From an uncultured Oscillospiraceae bacterium (GTDB lineage: Bacteria; Bacillota; Clostridia; Oscillospirales; Oscillospiraceae), in NCBI GenBank assembly GCA_910579725.1, contig CAJTUD010000011.1, positions 1-51,425 on the forward strand: 51,425 nt of DNA, written 5' to 3'. The position numbers and the translations under genes were made by a program. The notes beneath the pieces were generated by a model, which did no database searches, had not been told where the DNA came from, and was given only the letters and a program-made list of their open reading frames with translations. This document shows, in pieces, positions 24,372-33,237 of the stretch. Numbering within the stretch: position 1 is the first letter of the stretch; each line of letters starts with the position of its first letter.

Positions 24372-26045
24372 ATGATACATTCCATTGACGGTATACAGTT
24401 CAAGCGGATGGTGCTTCACGGCTCCGCCGCCCTGGCGCTGCAAAAGCAGCAGATCAATGATCTCAACGTGTTTCCCGTTCCCGACGGGGACACCGGCACC
24501 AATATGAGCCTGACCATCGGCACCGCCGCCGCGGAGCTGAAAAAGGCCGACACCCGTTCTCTGGGACAGGCCGCTTCCATCACCGCCGGAGCGCTGCTCC
24601 GGGGAGCCAGGGGGAACTCGGGTGTGATTCTCTCTCTCCTCTTCCGGGGTATGTCCAAGTTCCTGAAGGGGCGGGACGAGGCGGACGCCGCTGTTCTGGC
24701 CGCCGCCATGCAGGAGGGGGTGGCCGCCGCTTACGGCGCAGTGATGAAGCCCGCCGAGGGCACTGTTCTGACGGTTTCCCGCCTGGCCTCCAAGCGGGCG
24801 GCGGAGGCCGCCGGGGAGAACAACGACGTGGATTACACTTTGGCCGAGGCTGTCCGGGTGGGCTATGAGGTTCTGGCGCAGACCACGGATATGAATCCTG
24901 TGCTGAAAAAAGCAGGCGTGGTGGACGCCGGAGGCAAGGGCTATTTGGTCATCCTGGAGGGCATGCTGGCCGCTCTGCGGGGCGAGGCCATGCCGGAGGT
25001 GGCGGAGGAGGTCCACGGCAGACAGGAAAAGGCGGATTTCAACGCCTTTTCTGCCGAAGAGATCACATTTGCCTTTGACACCGTCTTTATCGTGCGCAAG
25101 GACGATCCCGAGGTAAATCTGACGCCGCTGCGGGACTATCTCAACAGTATTGGCGACAGTCTGGTGATCGGCGAGGACGACGAGGCGTTCAAGGTTCATG
25201 TCCATACCAACATCCCCGGCAGCGCCCTCACCGAGGCCCAGAAGTTCGGCACCCTGGAGCTGGCCAAGATTGAGAATATGCGCACCCAGGCGGAGGATCT
25301 GGCCGCAGGGAAGAAGGCACAGAGCGTGGATGATCTGGAGGCGGTGGAAGAAGCGCTGGAGAGCGGCGCACCCGCCGCAGCGCCGGAGAAGCGGTATGGC
25401 TTCCTGGCCGTCTGCGCGGGGGAGGGGCTGGCCGCTGTGTTCCGTGATCTGGGGGTGGACGGCGTGATCTCCGGGGGACAGACCATGAATCCCTCCACCG
25501 AGAGCATTCTCAAGGAGATCGAACGTGTGCCCGCCGAGACGGTGTTTGTTCTGCCCAACAATAAGAATATCATCATGGCCGCCCAGCAGTGCGTGGGACT
25601 GGCGTCCAGAGAGGTGGTTGTGGTTCCCACGGAGACGATTCCGCAGGGGATTACCGCCATGATGAGTGTGGACCCGGAGATGGACGTCAAGACGCTGCTG
25701 GAAACCATGACGGAAGCCATCCGGAATGTGGCGACCGCCCAGATTACCTATGCTGCCCGGAACAGCGACTTCGACGGCTTTGCCATCAATGCGGGGGACT
25801 ACTTGTCCCTGCTGGACGGGAAGCTGTTCGGCACGAATCAGGACATCGGCGTGATGCTGGAGAAGCTGGCGGAAAAGGCCGCTGAGAAGGAGGCGGAGTT
25901 TGTCACCCTCTTCTACGGCGAGAATGTCACCGAGGAGCAGGCCGGGGAGGCGGAGGCCCTGTTCGCCCGGCATTGTCCCGGCGCTGAGTTGTCCGTTCTG
26001 CCGGGAGGACAGCCGGTGTACTACTATATCGTCAGCATTGAATAA
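24372..26045 (+). CDS. fakA: DAK-domain fatty acid kinase subunit FakA-like (YloV)
   Basis: A 557-residue protein with an N-terminal DhaL-type ATP-binding domain (about 1-200, NVFPVPDGDTGTNMSLTI with the Asp cluster that binds magnesium and ATP). A central domain and a FakA C-terminal domain follow. FakA phosphorylates fatty acids delivered by a DegV-type FakB partner, feeding phospholipid synthesis. The FakB gene is not in the window. The start ATG 24372 has a close AGGGG (3 bases). An Ala-rich linker (about 315-345) joins the halves. The substrate is assigned from the YloV family, not from this sequence. Confidence 0.88.
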   Translation: MIHSIDGIQFKRMVLHGSAALALQKQQINDLNVFPVPDGDTGTNMSLTIGTAAAELKKADTRSLGQAASITAGALLRGARGNSGVILSLLFRGMSKFLKGRDEADAAVLAAAMQEGVAAAYGAVMKPAEGTVLTVSRLASKRAAEAAGENNDVDYTLAEAVRVGYEVLAQTTDMNPVLKKAGVVDAGGKGYLVILEGMLAALRGEAMPEVAEEVHGRQEKADFNAFSAEEITFAFDTVFIVRKDDPEVNLTPLRDYLNSIGDSLVIGEDDEAFKVHVHTNIPGSALTEAQKFGTLELAKIENMRTQAEDLAAGKKAQSVDDLEAVEEALESGAPAAAPEKRYGFLAVCAGEGLAAVFRDLGVDGVISGGQTMNPSTESILKEIERVPAETVFVLPNNKNIIMAAQQCVGLASREVVVVPTETIPQGITAMMSVDPEMDVKTLLETMTEAIRNVATAQITYAARNSDFDGFAINAGDYLSLLDGKLFGTNQDIGVMLEKLAEKAAEKEAEFVTLFYGENVTEEQAGEAEALFARHCPGAELSVLPGGQPVYYYIVSIE

Positions 26046-26100
26046 AATTGCAGGCGGCCGCAGGTGGACAAGAACTGCCCGAATGTACAAAACAGACGGA

Positions 26101-26137
26101 AAAAGAGAGACGGGAGGGGGCTTCCGTCTCTCTTTTC
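26101..26137 (+). terminator. Terminator after the FakA-like gene
   Basis: AAAAGAGAGACGG (26101-26113) pairs with CCGTCTCTCTTTT (26124-26136); the T-rich end follows the stem directly. The A-rich left arm may also serve the opposite strand. Confidence 0.85.
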
Positions 26138-26162
26138 ATGCATTTTGCAATAAACTTGTTTG

Positions 26163-26191
26163 TTGTAATTTGTTCGGTTTTGTGCTATGCT
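26163..26191 (+). promoter_or_regulatory. Sigma-A promoter of lepB-rbgA
   Basis: TTGTAA (26163-26168), 17-base spacer, TATGCT (26186-26191), about 40 bases before the lepB start. Confidence 0.75.
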
Positions 26192-26231
26192 ATACGGCAG
26201 AGATATCCTGATATTAGGGAGTGAGGCTGCC

Positions 26232-26864
26232 ATGGAAGAGGAAAAAAAGGAACTGAAGACAGAAAACCTGTCCGCCGGAGAGACGGAGTCCGGCAAAAAA
26301 AAGGATACCCTGGAGGGAACCCTTTACTGCTGGGCGCAGGCGCTGGTGACGGCGGTGGTGGGCGTGATTCTGCTGTTCACCTTCGGTGTCCGGCTTATCA
26401 GTGTCAACGGGCCGTCGATGCAGGACACCCTTTATACCGGGGATCAGCTGCTGATTCTCAACGCCATGTTCTGCGACTTCAAGGCGGGGGATGTGGTGGT
26501 GATCAACGACTACAACGCCGAGCTCAGCGACACGCTGGTCAAGCGGATTATCGCCGTGGGAGGCCAGACGGTGGATGTGGATTTTGTCTCCGGCGTGGTA
26601 TATGTGGACGGACAGGCTCTGGATGAGCCCTATGCAAAGGAGCCTACCCTGACGTCCGAGGGCGTGGCCTTTCCCCTGACGCTGGCGGAGGACGAGGTAT
26701 TCGTCATGGGCGACAACCGCAACCACAGCACCGACAGCCGGGACACCCGTCTGGGGCCGGTCAACGAGGGCTACCTCCAGGGCAAGGCCCTGCTGCTGGT
26801 TACGCCGGGCGCCACTCCGGACACGGCAAAGAGGGATTGGAGCCGCGTGGGTGTGATTCACTGA
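26232..26864 (+). CDS. lepB: Signal peptidase I
   Basis: Membrane serine-lysine protease that removes signal peptides from exported proteins. It has 210 residues from ATG 26232. A charged head (1-30) is followed by one membrane helix (about 36-56). Box B NGPSMQDTL carries the catalytic Ser (about 62). Box D VKRIIAVGG carries the Lys general base (about 102). Box E reads VFMGDNRNHSTDSRD. A single N-terminal helix fits Gram-positive type enzymes. The stop is about 30 bases before the rbgA start, so they are likely co-transcribed. Confidence 0.96.
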   Translation: MEEEKKELKTENLSAGETESGKKKDTLEGTLYCWAQALVTAVVGVILLFTFGVRLISVNGPSMQDTLYTGDQLLILNAMFCDFKAGDVVVINDYNAELSDTLVKRIIAVGGQTVDVDFVSGVVYVDGQALDEPYAKEPTLTSEGVAFPLTLAEDEVFVMGDNRNHSTDSRDTRLGPVNEGYLQGKALLLVTPGATPDTAKRDWSRVGVIH

Positions 26865-26893
26865 TGGACGGAAGAGCTATGGAAGAGAGCGCC

Positions 26894-27751
26894 ATGAATA
26901 TCCAGTGGTACCCCGGCCACATGACCAAAACCCGGCGGATGATTACCGAACAGCTCCGGCACATGGACGCCGTGTGCGAAATTCTGGACGCCCGGGTCCC
27001 CTTCTCCAGCCGGAACCCGGATGTGGAGGAGCTCACAGCCGGCAAGCCCCGGCTCATTGTTCTCAACCGGGTGGATCTGGCGGACCCAGCGGCCACCCGG
27101 GCCTGGGCGGCCTGCTTCCGGGGAAGGGGGTTTGCCGTACTGGAGGTCAACGCCCGGCAGGGGCAGGGCACCGGACAGTTTCCCGTTGCTGTCCGGGCGC
27201 TGCTGGCGGACAAGCTGTCCGCCTACGCGGAAAAGGGTCAGGCGGGGCGGATGCTGCGGGTGATGATCCTGGGCATCCCCAACGTGGGGAAGTCCACCTT
27301 CATCAACCAGGTGGCCGGACGGAAGACGGCAAAAGCGGAAAACCGCCCCGGCGTCACCCGGAGCAGGCAGTGGGTGCCCGTGGACCGGAGCCTGGAGCTG
27401 ATGGACACCCCGGGGATGCTGTGGCCCAAGTTTGAGGACCCCGAGGTAGGCTTCCGGCTGGCCTGTACCGGTGCGGTGCGGGACGAGATCGTGGACCTGG
27501 AGGAGCTGGCCTCCCGGCTGATGGCCTATCTGGGGCGGCACTACCCCCAGGCCCTGCTGGACCGGTACAAGACAGAGGTGTCGGAAGGGGACTCCGGCTA
27601 CGACCTGCTGGTCAAGGCGGGGCGGAAGCGGGGGGTTGTCCTCCGGGGCGGAGAGATCGACACGGAACGGATGGCCCGCATCCTGTTGGATGAGTTCCGT
27701 GGAGGGAAGCTGGGCCGGTTTACGCTGGAGGAGCCGCCTGCGGGTCCTTGA
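26894..27751 (+). CDS. rbgA: Ribosome biogenesis GTPase RbgA (YlqF)
   Basis: Circularly permuted GTPase needed for late assembly of the 50S subunit. It has 285 residues from ATG 26894 (GGAAGAGAG upstream; another ATG five codons earlier is possible). The motif order is permuted: G4 NRVD (about 60) comes before G1 GIPNVGKST (about 127-135), with G3 DTPG (about 170). The N-terminal IQWYPGHMTKTRR is diagnostic, and a helical C-terminal domain (about 200-275) follows. In B. subtilis ylqF is followed by rnhB; here an AT-rich acetyltransferase separates them. Confidence 0.96.
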   Translation: MNIQWYPGHMTKTRRMITEQLRHMDAVCEILDARVPFSSRNPDVEELTAGKPRLIVLNRVDLADPAATRAWAACFRGRGFAVLEVNARQGQGTGQFPVAVRALLADKLSAYAEKGQAGRMLRVMILGIPNVGKSTFINQVAGRKTAKAENRPGVTRSRQWVPVDRSLELMDTPGMLWPKFEDPEVGFRLACTGAVRDEIVDLEELASRLMAYLGRHYPQALLDRYKTEVSEGDSGYDLLVKAGRKRGVVLRGGEIDTERMARILLDEFRGGKLGRFTLEEPPAGP

Positions 27752-27801
27752 ACGCCTTGATTTTGCACAGAATGACAAACCGCATTTATGAGGAAAAATA
27801 T

Positions 27802-28287
27802 ATGATTAGAATAAGACCGTATAAGGCTTCGGATGCAGATACGATATTATCGTGGTGTCAAGATGAAAAAGCATTTTATCAATGGACAGCAGGTAAATTT
27901 GGTAATTACCCTATAACACAAAAAGAATTTTGCTTTGTTGAATCTCAAATGCCGTTTACTGCATTTGATGACACAGGAATTGTTGGCTTTTTTACACTAA
28001 GGAACCTTAATGAATCATGGGATGAATTACGTTTTGGATTTGTTATCGTAAATCCTCGCAAGAGAGGAAAGGGCCATGGAAAAGCGATGCTCCAACTCGG
28101 TCTAAAATTTGCATTTGGAATATGTGGGGCGAAAAAAGCATCATTGGGTGTTTTTGAGAATAATCTTCCAGCTTATTATTGTTATAAAGCAGTCGGTTTT
28201 AGCGATACAGTTCTTGATGCGGCAAAAAAATATTGTATTCTTGGTGAAGAATGGAAGGTCAAAGAATTGATTATAGAAAATAGATAA
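27802..28287 (+). CDS. GNAT-family N-acetyltransferase (AT-rich, probably acquired)
   Basis: A 161-residue GNAT acyltransferase. RIRPYKASDADTIL begins the fold. The acetyl-CoA site region is FVIVNPRKRGKGHGKAMLQLGLKFAF (about 84-109), holding the R/QxxGxG/A motif. VFENNLPAYYCYKAVGF is motif B. Substrate unknown. The gene and its flanks (about 27760-28320) are clearly AT-rich, with A/T-ending codons, in a GC-rich neighbourhood. It splits the usual rbgA-rnhB pair. Start ATG 27802 has GAGG 8 bases upstream; earlier in-frame ATGs (27748, 27772) are less supported. Confidence 0.85.
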   Translation: MIRIRPYKASDADTILSWCQDEKAFYQWTAGKFGNYPITQKEFCFVESQMPFTAFDDTGIVGFFTLRNLNESWDELRFGFVIVNPRKRGKGHGKAMLQLGLKFAFGICGAKKASLGVFENNLPAYYCYKAVGFSDTVLDAAKKYCILGEEWKVKELIIENR

Positions 28288-28328
28288 ATTCCAGTTTACG
28301 AATACAATTTTTATAGGTGACATACAAA

Positions 28329-28967
28329 ATGGATAAAAAAACGCTCCCCTCATGGGAGCTGGAAGAGGCCGCCTTTGAGTGGGGCTTTGCCCTTGTCTGC
28401 GGCTGTGACGAGGCGGGGGCCGGTCCTCTGGCGGGGCCGGTATATGCCGGGGCGGTAATCCTGCCCAGCGATTTGGAGCTTCCCTGGCTCAACGACTCCA
28501 AGCAGGTGACGCCCAAGCGGCGGGATCTGCTCTTCGACCAGATCAGGGCGTCGGCTGCCGCCTGGGCGGTGGCCTCTGTCTCCCCGGAGGAGATCGATGC
28601 CACGGACATCCTTAGCGCCCGGATGAAAGCCATGCAGCTGGCCATGGATGCCCTTTCTCCTGCCCCGGACTATGCCCTCATCGACGGCAACCGAGACAAG
28701 GGGAAACACTTCGCCATCACGACTCCCCATGAGACTGTGCTCAAGGGCGACGGGCGCAGCTTCTCCATTGCCGCCGCTTCCATCCTGGCAAAGGTCAGCC
28801 GGGACCGGTACATGGAGGAGATGGCGGAAAAATACCCCCAATACTGCTTTGAGCAGCACAAGGGATACGGTACCAGACTTCACTATCAGATGCTGGACCA
28901 GTATGGACCCAGTCCCATCCACCGGCTGACCTTTCTGAAAAAGTGGGAGGCGTCCCGCCATGAATAG
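28329..28967 (+). CDS. rnhB: Ribonuclease HII
   Basis: Cleaves RNA in RNA-DNA hybrids and at single ribonucleotides in DNA. It has 212 residues from ATG 28329. The four metal-binding acidic positions are visible: DEAG (about 25-26), the Asp in YALIDGN (about 115) and the Asp in KVSRDRY (about 155). The motif normally written DEAGRGPLAGPV reads DEAGAGPLAGPV here, so the GRG triplet that senses the ribonucleotide is GAG. Such variants may be a lineage feature. The stop overlaps yraN by 8 bases. Confidence 0.95.
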   Translation: MDKKTLPSWELEEAAFEWGFALVCGCDEAGAGPLAGPVYAGAVILPSDLELPWLNDSKQVTPKRRDLLFDQIRASAAAWAVASVSPEEIDATDILSARMKAMQLAMDALSPAPDYALIDGNRDKGKHFAITTPHETVLKGDGRSFSIAAASILAKVSRDRYMEEMAEKYPQYCFEQHKGYGTRLHYQMLDQYGPSPIHRLTFLKKWEASRHE

Positions 28968-29319
28968 CCGGAAAGCTCTGGGCGACCGTGGCGAGGAGGC
29001 CGTGGCCGCGGCTCTGGAGAAACGGGGCTGCGCCATTCTGGAAAGGCAGTATCGCTGCCGGTGGGGAGAGATCGACCTGATCGCCCGGTCGGCGGAGGGA
29101 ACACTGTGCTTCGTGGAGGTCAAGACCCGTTCCTCCCAGGCCATCGCGTCTCCCCGGGAGGCCGTTACCGCCGCCAAGCAGAGGAAGCTGCGCAACGCGG
29201 CCCTCTGCTATCTGGCCCAGACAGGACTGGACTGCCCCTGCCGGTTCGACGTGGCGGAGGTGTACCCTGCGGACGGCGGAGGCCGGCAGCAGATCAAGTA
29301 TATCACAAGCGCGTTCTGA
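28960..29319 (+). CDS. yraN: UPF0102 (YraN) nuclease-fold protein
   Basis: A 119-residue protein of the YraN family with a restriction-endonuclease-like fold. Markers are GDRGEEAVAAALEKRGCAILERQYRCRWGEIDLIARS (the E..D pair) and LCFVEVKTRSS (ExK), which form the predicted active site. It overlaps rnhB by 8 bases, the usual pairing in bacteria, and may act in DNA repair or recombination. No biochemical role is established for the family. Confidence 0.92.
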   Translation: MNSRKALGDRGEEAVAAALEKRGCAILERQYRCRWGEIDLIARSAEGTLCFVEVKTRSSQAIASPREAVTAAKQRKLRNAALCYLAQTGLDCPCRFDVAEVYPADGGGRQQIKYITSAF

Positions 29320-29348
29320 CCGGATGCGCTTTCGGAGGATAAGCTATT

Positions 29349-30833
29349 ATGGAATATTTAAGCACCCGAGACAAGACCCTTCGTAAAAATGCAGCCCAGG
29401 CCATTACCATGGGTCTGAGCCGGGACAGGGGACTGTTCACTCCCGTCAGCTTTCCCAGCATCAGCGCCCTGGAGGTGGAAACGCTGCGGGGCATGTCCTA
29501 TCAGCGCCGGGCGGCATACATCATGGGAAAATTCCTGGAGGACTTCCGCCCAGAGGACTTGGAGCAGTTCGCGGAGAACGCCTATGGTCCGGACAAATTT
29601 GACCATCCCGCCGTAGCTCCGCTGAGAAAGGTGGATGGCCGGACATGGTGCCTGGAGCTTTGGCATGGACCTACCAGCGCTTTCAAGGACATGGCCCTGC
29701 AAATGCTGCCCCAGCTGCTGTCCGCTAGCCTGGGCATGACCCGGGAGAAAAAGACAGCCTGCATTTTGGTGGCAACCTCCGGCGATACGGGCAAGGCCGC
29801 CATGGAGGGGTTCACGGGCGTGGACCAGACAAAGATTCTGGTATTCTATCCGGAAAACGGGGTCAGCGAAATTCAAAAGCTGCAAATGGCGACTCAGGAG
29901 GGAGAAAACGTGGGTGTATGCGCCGTCAAGGGTAACTTTGACGACGCGCAGAACGGTGTGAAGCGGATTTTCTCTGACGAGGCCATGCGGGAAGAGCTGA
30001 CCGGACGGGGATATTTCCTTTCCTCCGCCAACTCCATCAATTGGGGGCGCATCCTTCCGCAGGTGGTTTACTATATTTCCGCCTACTGCGACTTGCTGGA
30101 AGCCCATGAGATCAAGCTGGGCGAGCCAGTGAATTTCTGCGTGCCCACGGGGAATTTCGGCAATATTCTGGCCTGCTACTACGCCAAGCGGATGGGGCTG
30201 CCGGTGCGGAAGCTGATCTGCGCCTCCAACTGCAACGATGTGCTGACGGATTTCATCCGCACCGGGGTATACGACCGCAACCGGCCTTTCCACACCACCA
30301 TGAGCCCCTCTATGGATATCCTGATTTCCAGCAACCTGGAGCGGCTGCTGTTTGACATGAGCGGCGGAAAAGACGAGCTGGTACGGGACTACATGGGCCA
30401 GCTGGCGGAAACCGGACGGTATGAGATCACGCCGGGCATGAAAAAGCGGATGCAGGAGATTTTTTACGGCGGCTTCTGCGGGGAAGAGGAGACGGCCTCC
30501 TCCATTGCTATGCTCTACCGGTACGGGTATCTGATTGATCCCCACACCGCCGTGGCGGCCAAGGTGCTCACCGATTACCGGCACGAGACCGGCGATAAAA
30601 CGCCTGCCATTTTTGTTTCCACCGCCAGTCCTTATAAATTCTGCGACAGTGTGCTGACTTCTATTGGACAGGTCCCCGTCGAAAACAGTGTAGACCGGAT
30701 TGCCCAGATGGCCGAGATTACCGGGGTGGCCGCCCCGGCGCGGCTGGCCGGACTCAAGGGGAAGGAAGCCCGGTTCCATGATGTGACAGAAAAGGAGCTG
30801 ATGGAGGAGAAGGTTCTTCAGTTCCTGCAATAG
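29349..30833 (+). CDS. thrC: Threonine synthase
   Basis: PLP-dependent enzyme converting O-phosphohomoserine to threonine. It has 494 residues, the longer bacterial/fungal type. The N-terminal segment YLSTRDKTLRKNAAQAITMGLSRDRGLF is typical. The PLP lysine lies in HGPTSAFKDMALQ (about 105-117). VATSGDTGKAA (about 139-149) and PTGNFGNILACYYAKRMG (about 261-278) are phosphate and cofactor loops. No hom or thrB gene is adjacent and no T-box or other leader was seen before it. It follows yraN by 29 bases. Confidence 0.96.
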   Translation: MEYLSTRDKTLRKNAAQAITMGLSRDRGLFTPVSFPSISALEVETLRGMSYQRRAAYIMGKFLEDFRPEDLEQFAENAYGPDKFDHPAVAPLRKVDGRTWCLELWHGPTSAFKDMALQMLPQLLSASLGMTREKKTACILVATSGDTGKAAMEGFTGVDQTKILVFYPENGVSEIQKLQMATQEGENVGVCAVKGNFDDAQNGVKRIFSDEAMREELTGRGYFLSSANSINWGRILPQVVYYISAYCDLLEAHEIKLGEPVNFCVPTGNFGNILACYYAKRMGLPVRKLICASNCNDVLTDFIRTGVYDRNRPFHTTMSPSMDILISSNLERLLFDMSGGKDELVRDYMGQLAETGRYEITPGMKKRMQEIFYGGFCGEEETASSIAMLYRYGYLIDPHTAVAAKVLTDYRHETGDKTPAIFVSTASPYKFCDSVLTSIGQVPVENSVDRIAQMAEITGVAAPARLAGLKGKEARFHDVTEKELMEEKVLQFLQ

Positions 30834-30969
30834 GTGTCTTCGCCGCCTTCGGCGGCGAGGGGGAATTGTTTCTTGAACCGGTTGCGTTTGCCGCGCGGCG
30901 AACATGCGGCAGATCGATTGAATACTGCTAAAACCATGCGGAAAAGAGAAGAAGAAAAAGGGATCAGCT

Positions 30970-31656
30970 ATGAGTCTCTATGCCATCGGCGACCTCCATC
31001 TCTCGTTAAAAGTGAATAAACCGATGGACGTTTTCGGTCCCGGGTGGGCGGACCACACCGCCCGTCTGGAGTCCGCTTTTTCCCGCCTGGGGGAGGAAGA
31101 TGTGACCATTCTCTGCGGGGACATCTCCTGGGGGATCAGCTTTGAGGAGAGTCTGGAGGACTTCCGGTTCATTGACCGCCTGCCGGGCCGGAAGATCCTT
31201 CTCAAGGGAAATCACGATTACTGGTGGGCTACTGCGGCCAAGATGAAAAAATTTTTTGCGGAAAACCGCCTTACCTCCCTTGACATTCTGCACAATAACT
31301 GCTATTTCTATGGGGAATACGCGCTGTGCGGCACAAGGGGCTGGTTCTATGAGGAAGAACAGTCCGGTCATAACGAAAAAATCTTGAACCGGGAGGTGGG
31401 GAGGCTGGAGGCGTCTCTGAAGGCCGCAGGAGGAAAGCCGGTTCTGGCCTTCCTCCACTACCCGCCTCTCTATACCGGCTACCGCTGCCCCGAGATCCTC
31501 CGAAAGCTGGAGGAATACGGGGTGAAGCGGTGCTTTTACGGGCATCTCCACGGCCCCACCCACAAAAGGGCCATCGAGGGAAGGGTGGGAAACGTGGCCT
31601 ATAGCTTGGTGTCGGCGGATTATCTGGAATTTATTCCGAAAAAAATCTTGGATTAG
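30970..31656 (+). CDS. Calcineurin-like metallophosphoesterase
   Basis: A 228-residue phosphoesterase with all five metal motifs: GDLH (about 7-10), GDISWG (about 50-55), GNHDYWW (about 79-85), AFLHYPP (about 158-164) and GHLHG (about 190-194). Substrate unknown. The size and the DISWG and NHDYWW spellings resemble a Firmicutes family of cytoplasmic serine/threonine-phosphatase-like or cyclic-nucleotide phosphodiesterase-like proteins. It lacks a signal peptide or membrane helix. It stands alone between thrC and tig; a 136-base gap before it contains a GC hairpin (30841-30857) without a T run. Confidence 0.9.
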   Translation: MSLYAIGDLHLSLKVNKPMDVFGPGWADHTARLESAFSRLGEEDVTILCGDISWGISFEESLEDFRFIDRLPGRKILLKGNHDYWWATAAKMKKFFAENRLTSLDILHNNCYFYGEYALCGTRGWFYEEEQSGHNEKILNREVGRLEASLKAAGGKPVLAFLHYPPLYTGYRCPEILRKLEEYGVKRCFYGHLHGPTHKRAIEGRVGNVAYSLVSADYLEFIPKKILD

Positions 31657-31668
31657 GGAAAAAAACAC

Positions 31669-31697
31669 TGGAAATATTCATCCCGATATGCTACAAT
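31669..31697 (+). promoter_or_regulatory. Promoter upstream of tig
   Basis: TGGAAA (31669-31674), 17-base spacer, TACAAT (31692-31697), about 50 bases before the trigger factor start. Confidence 0.6.
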
Positions 31698-31746
31698 ACA
31701 CACTTGGCTGACTGTATACGGCCACAGTAAACGGAGGAAAGTTAAA

Positions 31747-33156
31747 ATGAGTGTAAAAAGCTGTGAAAAACTGGAAAAAAGCACGGTCGCGCTGACCGTG
31801 GAGGTGAGTGCCGCCGATTTTGAGGCTGCCGTTGAGAAGGCTTACAGAAAGCAGCGCGGGAGCATCCGCATGCCCGGCTTCCGCCCCGGCAAAGCGCCCC
31901 GCAAAATGATTGAAAACATGTATGGCGCCGCCGTCTTCTATGAAGAGGCGGTGAACATTGCCATGCCCGACGCCTATTCTGACGCCGTCAAGGAGCAGGA
32001 GCTCCAGGCGGTGGGTTATCCCGAGGTAGAGCTGCTCAGCGTGGGCAAGGAGGGATTCACCTTCAAGGCCACTGTGGCCGTGTACCCTGAGGTAACGCTG
32101 GGTCAGTACAAGGGTCTGGAGGTTCCCAGGGCTGAGGTGAACGTCACCGGCGAGGACGTGGAGAACCGGCTGAAGGAAATGGCCGACCGCAACAGCCGTA
32201 TGGTAAGCGTAGAGGACCGTCCCGTCCAGCAGGGCGATGTGACCAATATTGATTTTGAGGGCTTCCTGAACGGCGTGCCCTTCGACGGCGGTAAGAGTGA
32301 CAACTTTGATCTGGAGATCGGTTCGGGCAGTTTTGTTCCCGGCTTTGAGGATCAGGTGGCCGGTATGAGCACAGGCGAGGAGAAGGATATCGACATCACC
32401 TTCCCCGAGGACTATCATGCGGATCTGGCAGGGAAGGCTGTGGTCTTCCATGTGAAGGTCAACTCCATCAAGGTCAAGGAGGTGCCCGCTCTGGACGACG
32501 AGTTCGCCAAGGATGTGTCCGAGTTCGACACCCTGGAGGAGCTGAAGAAGGATGTGGCGGAGAAGCTGAGAAAGGACCGGGAGGAGTCTGTGAACCGGGC
32601 CTTTGAGAACGCCGCCGTCACCAAGGCGGCGGAGGGCATCCAGGCGGAGATCCCCGATGCCATGATTGATGAGCAGGCTCGCCGGTTCATGGAAAACTTT
32701 AAGATGCAGATCCAGTCCCAGGGCATCCCCTACGAGCAGTACATGAAGATGACCAACATGAGCGAGGAGCAGCTGCTGGCTGACGCCAGAGGCCCCGCCC
32801 TCAATCAGGTGAAGGTGGACCTGGCCGTGGGCGCCATCATTAAGGCCGAGGGCCTGGAGGCCGGCGACGAGGACGTGGAAGCGGAGTACGCCAAGATGGC
32901 GGAGCAGTACGGCATGGACGTGGAGAGCGTAAAGAAGTATCTGGACGCCGCTGTCATCAAGGAGCAGGTGTGCCGCAACAAGGCGGTGGAGCTGGTGACG
33001 TCCTCCGCTGTGGCCGTTAAGCCGGAGGAGGTCAAGGCCGAGCCTGCCGGAGAGGAGCCCAAAGCGGAAGAGCCCAAGCCGGAGAAGCCTAAGCGGACCC
33101 GGAAAAAGAAGGCTGAACCTAAGGCGGAAGAGGCTCCCGCCGGGGATGCCGAGTAA
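31747..33156 (+). CDS. tig: Trigger factor (ribosome-associated chaperone and prolyl isomerase)
   Basis: Binds the ribosome exit tunnel and shields nascent chains. It has 469 residues. The N-terminal ribosome-binding domain has the signature GFRPGKAPRKMIE (about 46-58). The FKBP-type isomerase domain spans about 160-245 (DFEGFLNGVPFDGGKS, SFVPGFEDQVAGM). The helical C-terminal domain runs to about 420. The last 45 residues are an extra low-complexity tail of alternating Lys, Glu, Pro and Ala (EEPKPEKPKRTRKKKAEPKA), not part of the core fold. It is followed by clpP and clpX, the conserved tig-clpP-clpX-lon order. Confidence 0.97.
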   Translation: MSVKSCEKLEKSTVALTVEVSAADFEAAVEKAYRKQRGSIRMPGFRPGKAPRKMIENMYGAAVFYEEAVNIAMPDAYSDAVKEQELQAVGYPEVELLSVGKEGFTFKATVAVYPEVTLGQYKGLEVPRAEVNVTGEDVENRLKEMADRNSRMVSVEDRPVQQGDVTNIDFEGFLNGVPFDGGKSDNFDLEIGSGSFVPGFEDQVAGMSTGEEKDIDITFPEDYHADLAGKAVVFHVKVNSIKVKEVPALDDEFAKDVSEFDTLEELKKDVAEKLRKDREESVNRAFENAAVTKAAEGIQAEIPDAMIDEQARRFMENFKMQIQSQGIPYEQYMKMTNMSEEQLLADARGPALNQVKVDLAVGAIIKAEGLEAGDEDVEAEYAKMAEQYGMDVESVKKYLDAAVIKEQVCRNKAVELVTSSAVAVKPEEVKAEPAGEEPKAEEPKPEKPKRTRKKKAEPKAEEAPAGDAE

Positions 33157-33237
33157 GCTGTACTAATTTCTGCCTGATCTGGGTATCATAGTGTGCGTGC
33201 CGGGAGGGCCCAGCAATCTTTCAGGAGGTAAGTGTGA

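Noticed and set aside
24285..26090. 601-residue minus-strand open frame
   Set aside because: Antisense to the FakA-like gene; no recognisable domain, and rich in His, Gly and Leu as expected for a shadow of GC-rich coding DNA.
29320..29348. T-box or other amino-acid riboswitch before thrC
   Set aside because: Only 29 bases separate yraN and thrC, with no room and no T-box motif.
30841..30857. GC hairpin after thrC as a terminator
   Set aside because: CGCCGCC/GGCGGCG is a good stem but is followed by GAGGGGGAATT with no T run, so I cannot support termination.
33157..33237. CtsR or HrcA (CIRCE) heat-shock operator before clpP
   Set aside because: No heptad repeat or CIRCE inverted repeat is visible in the gap.
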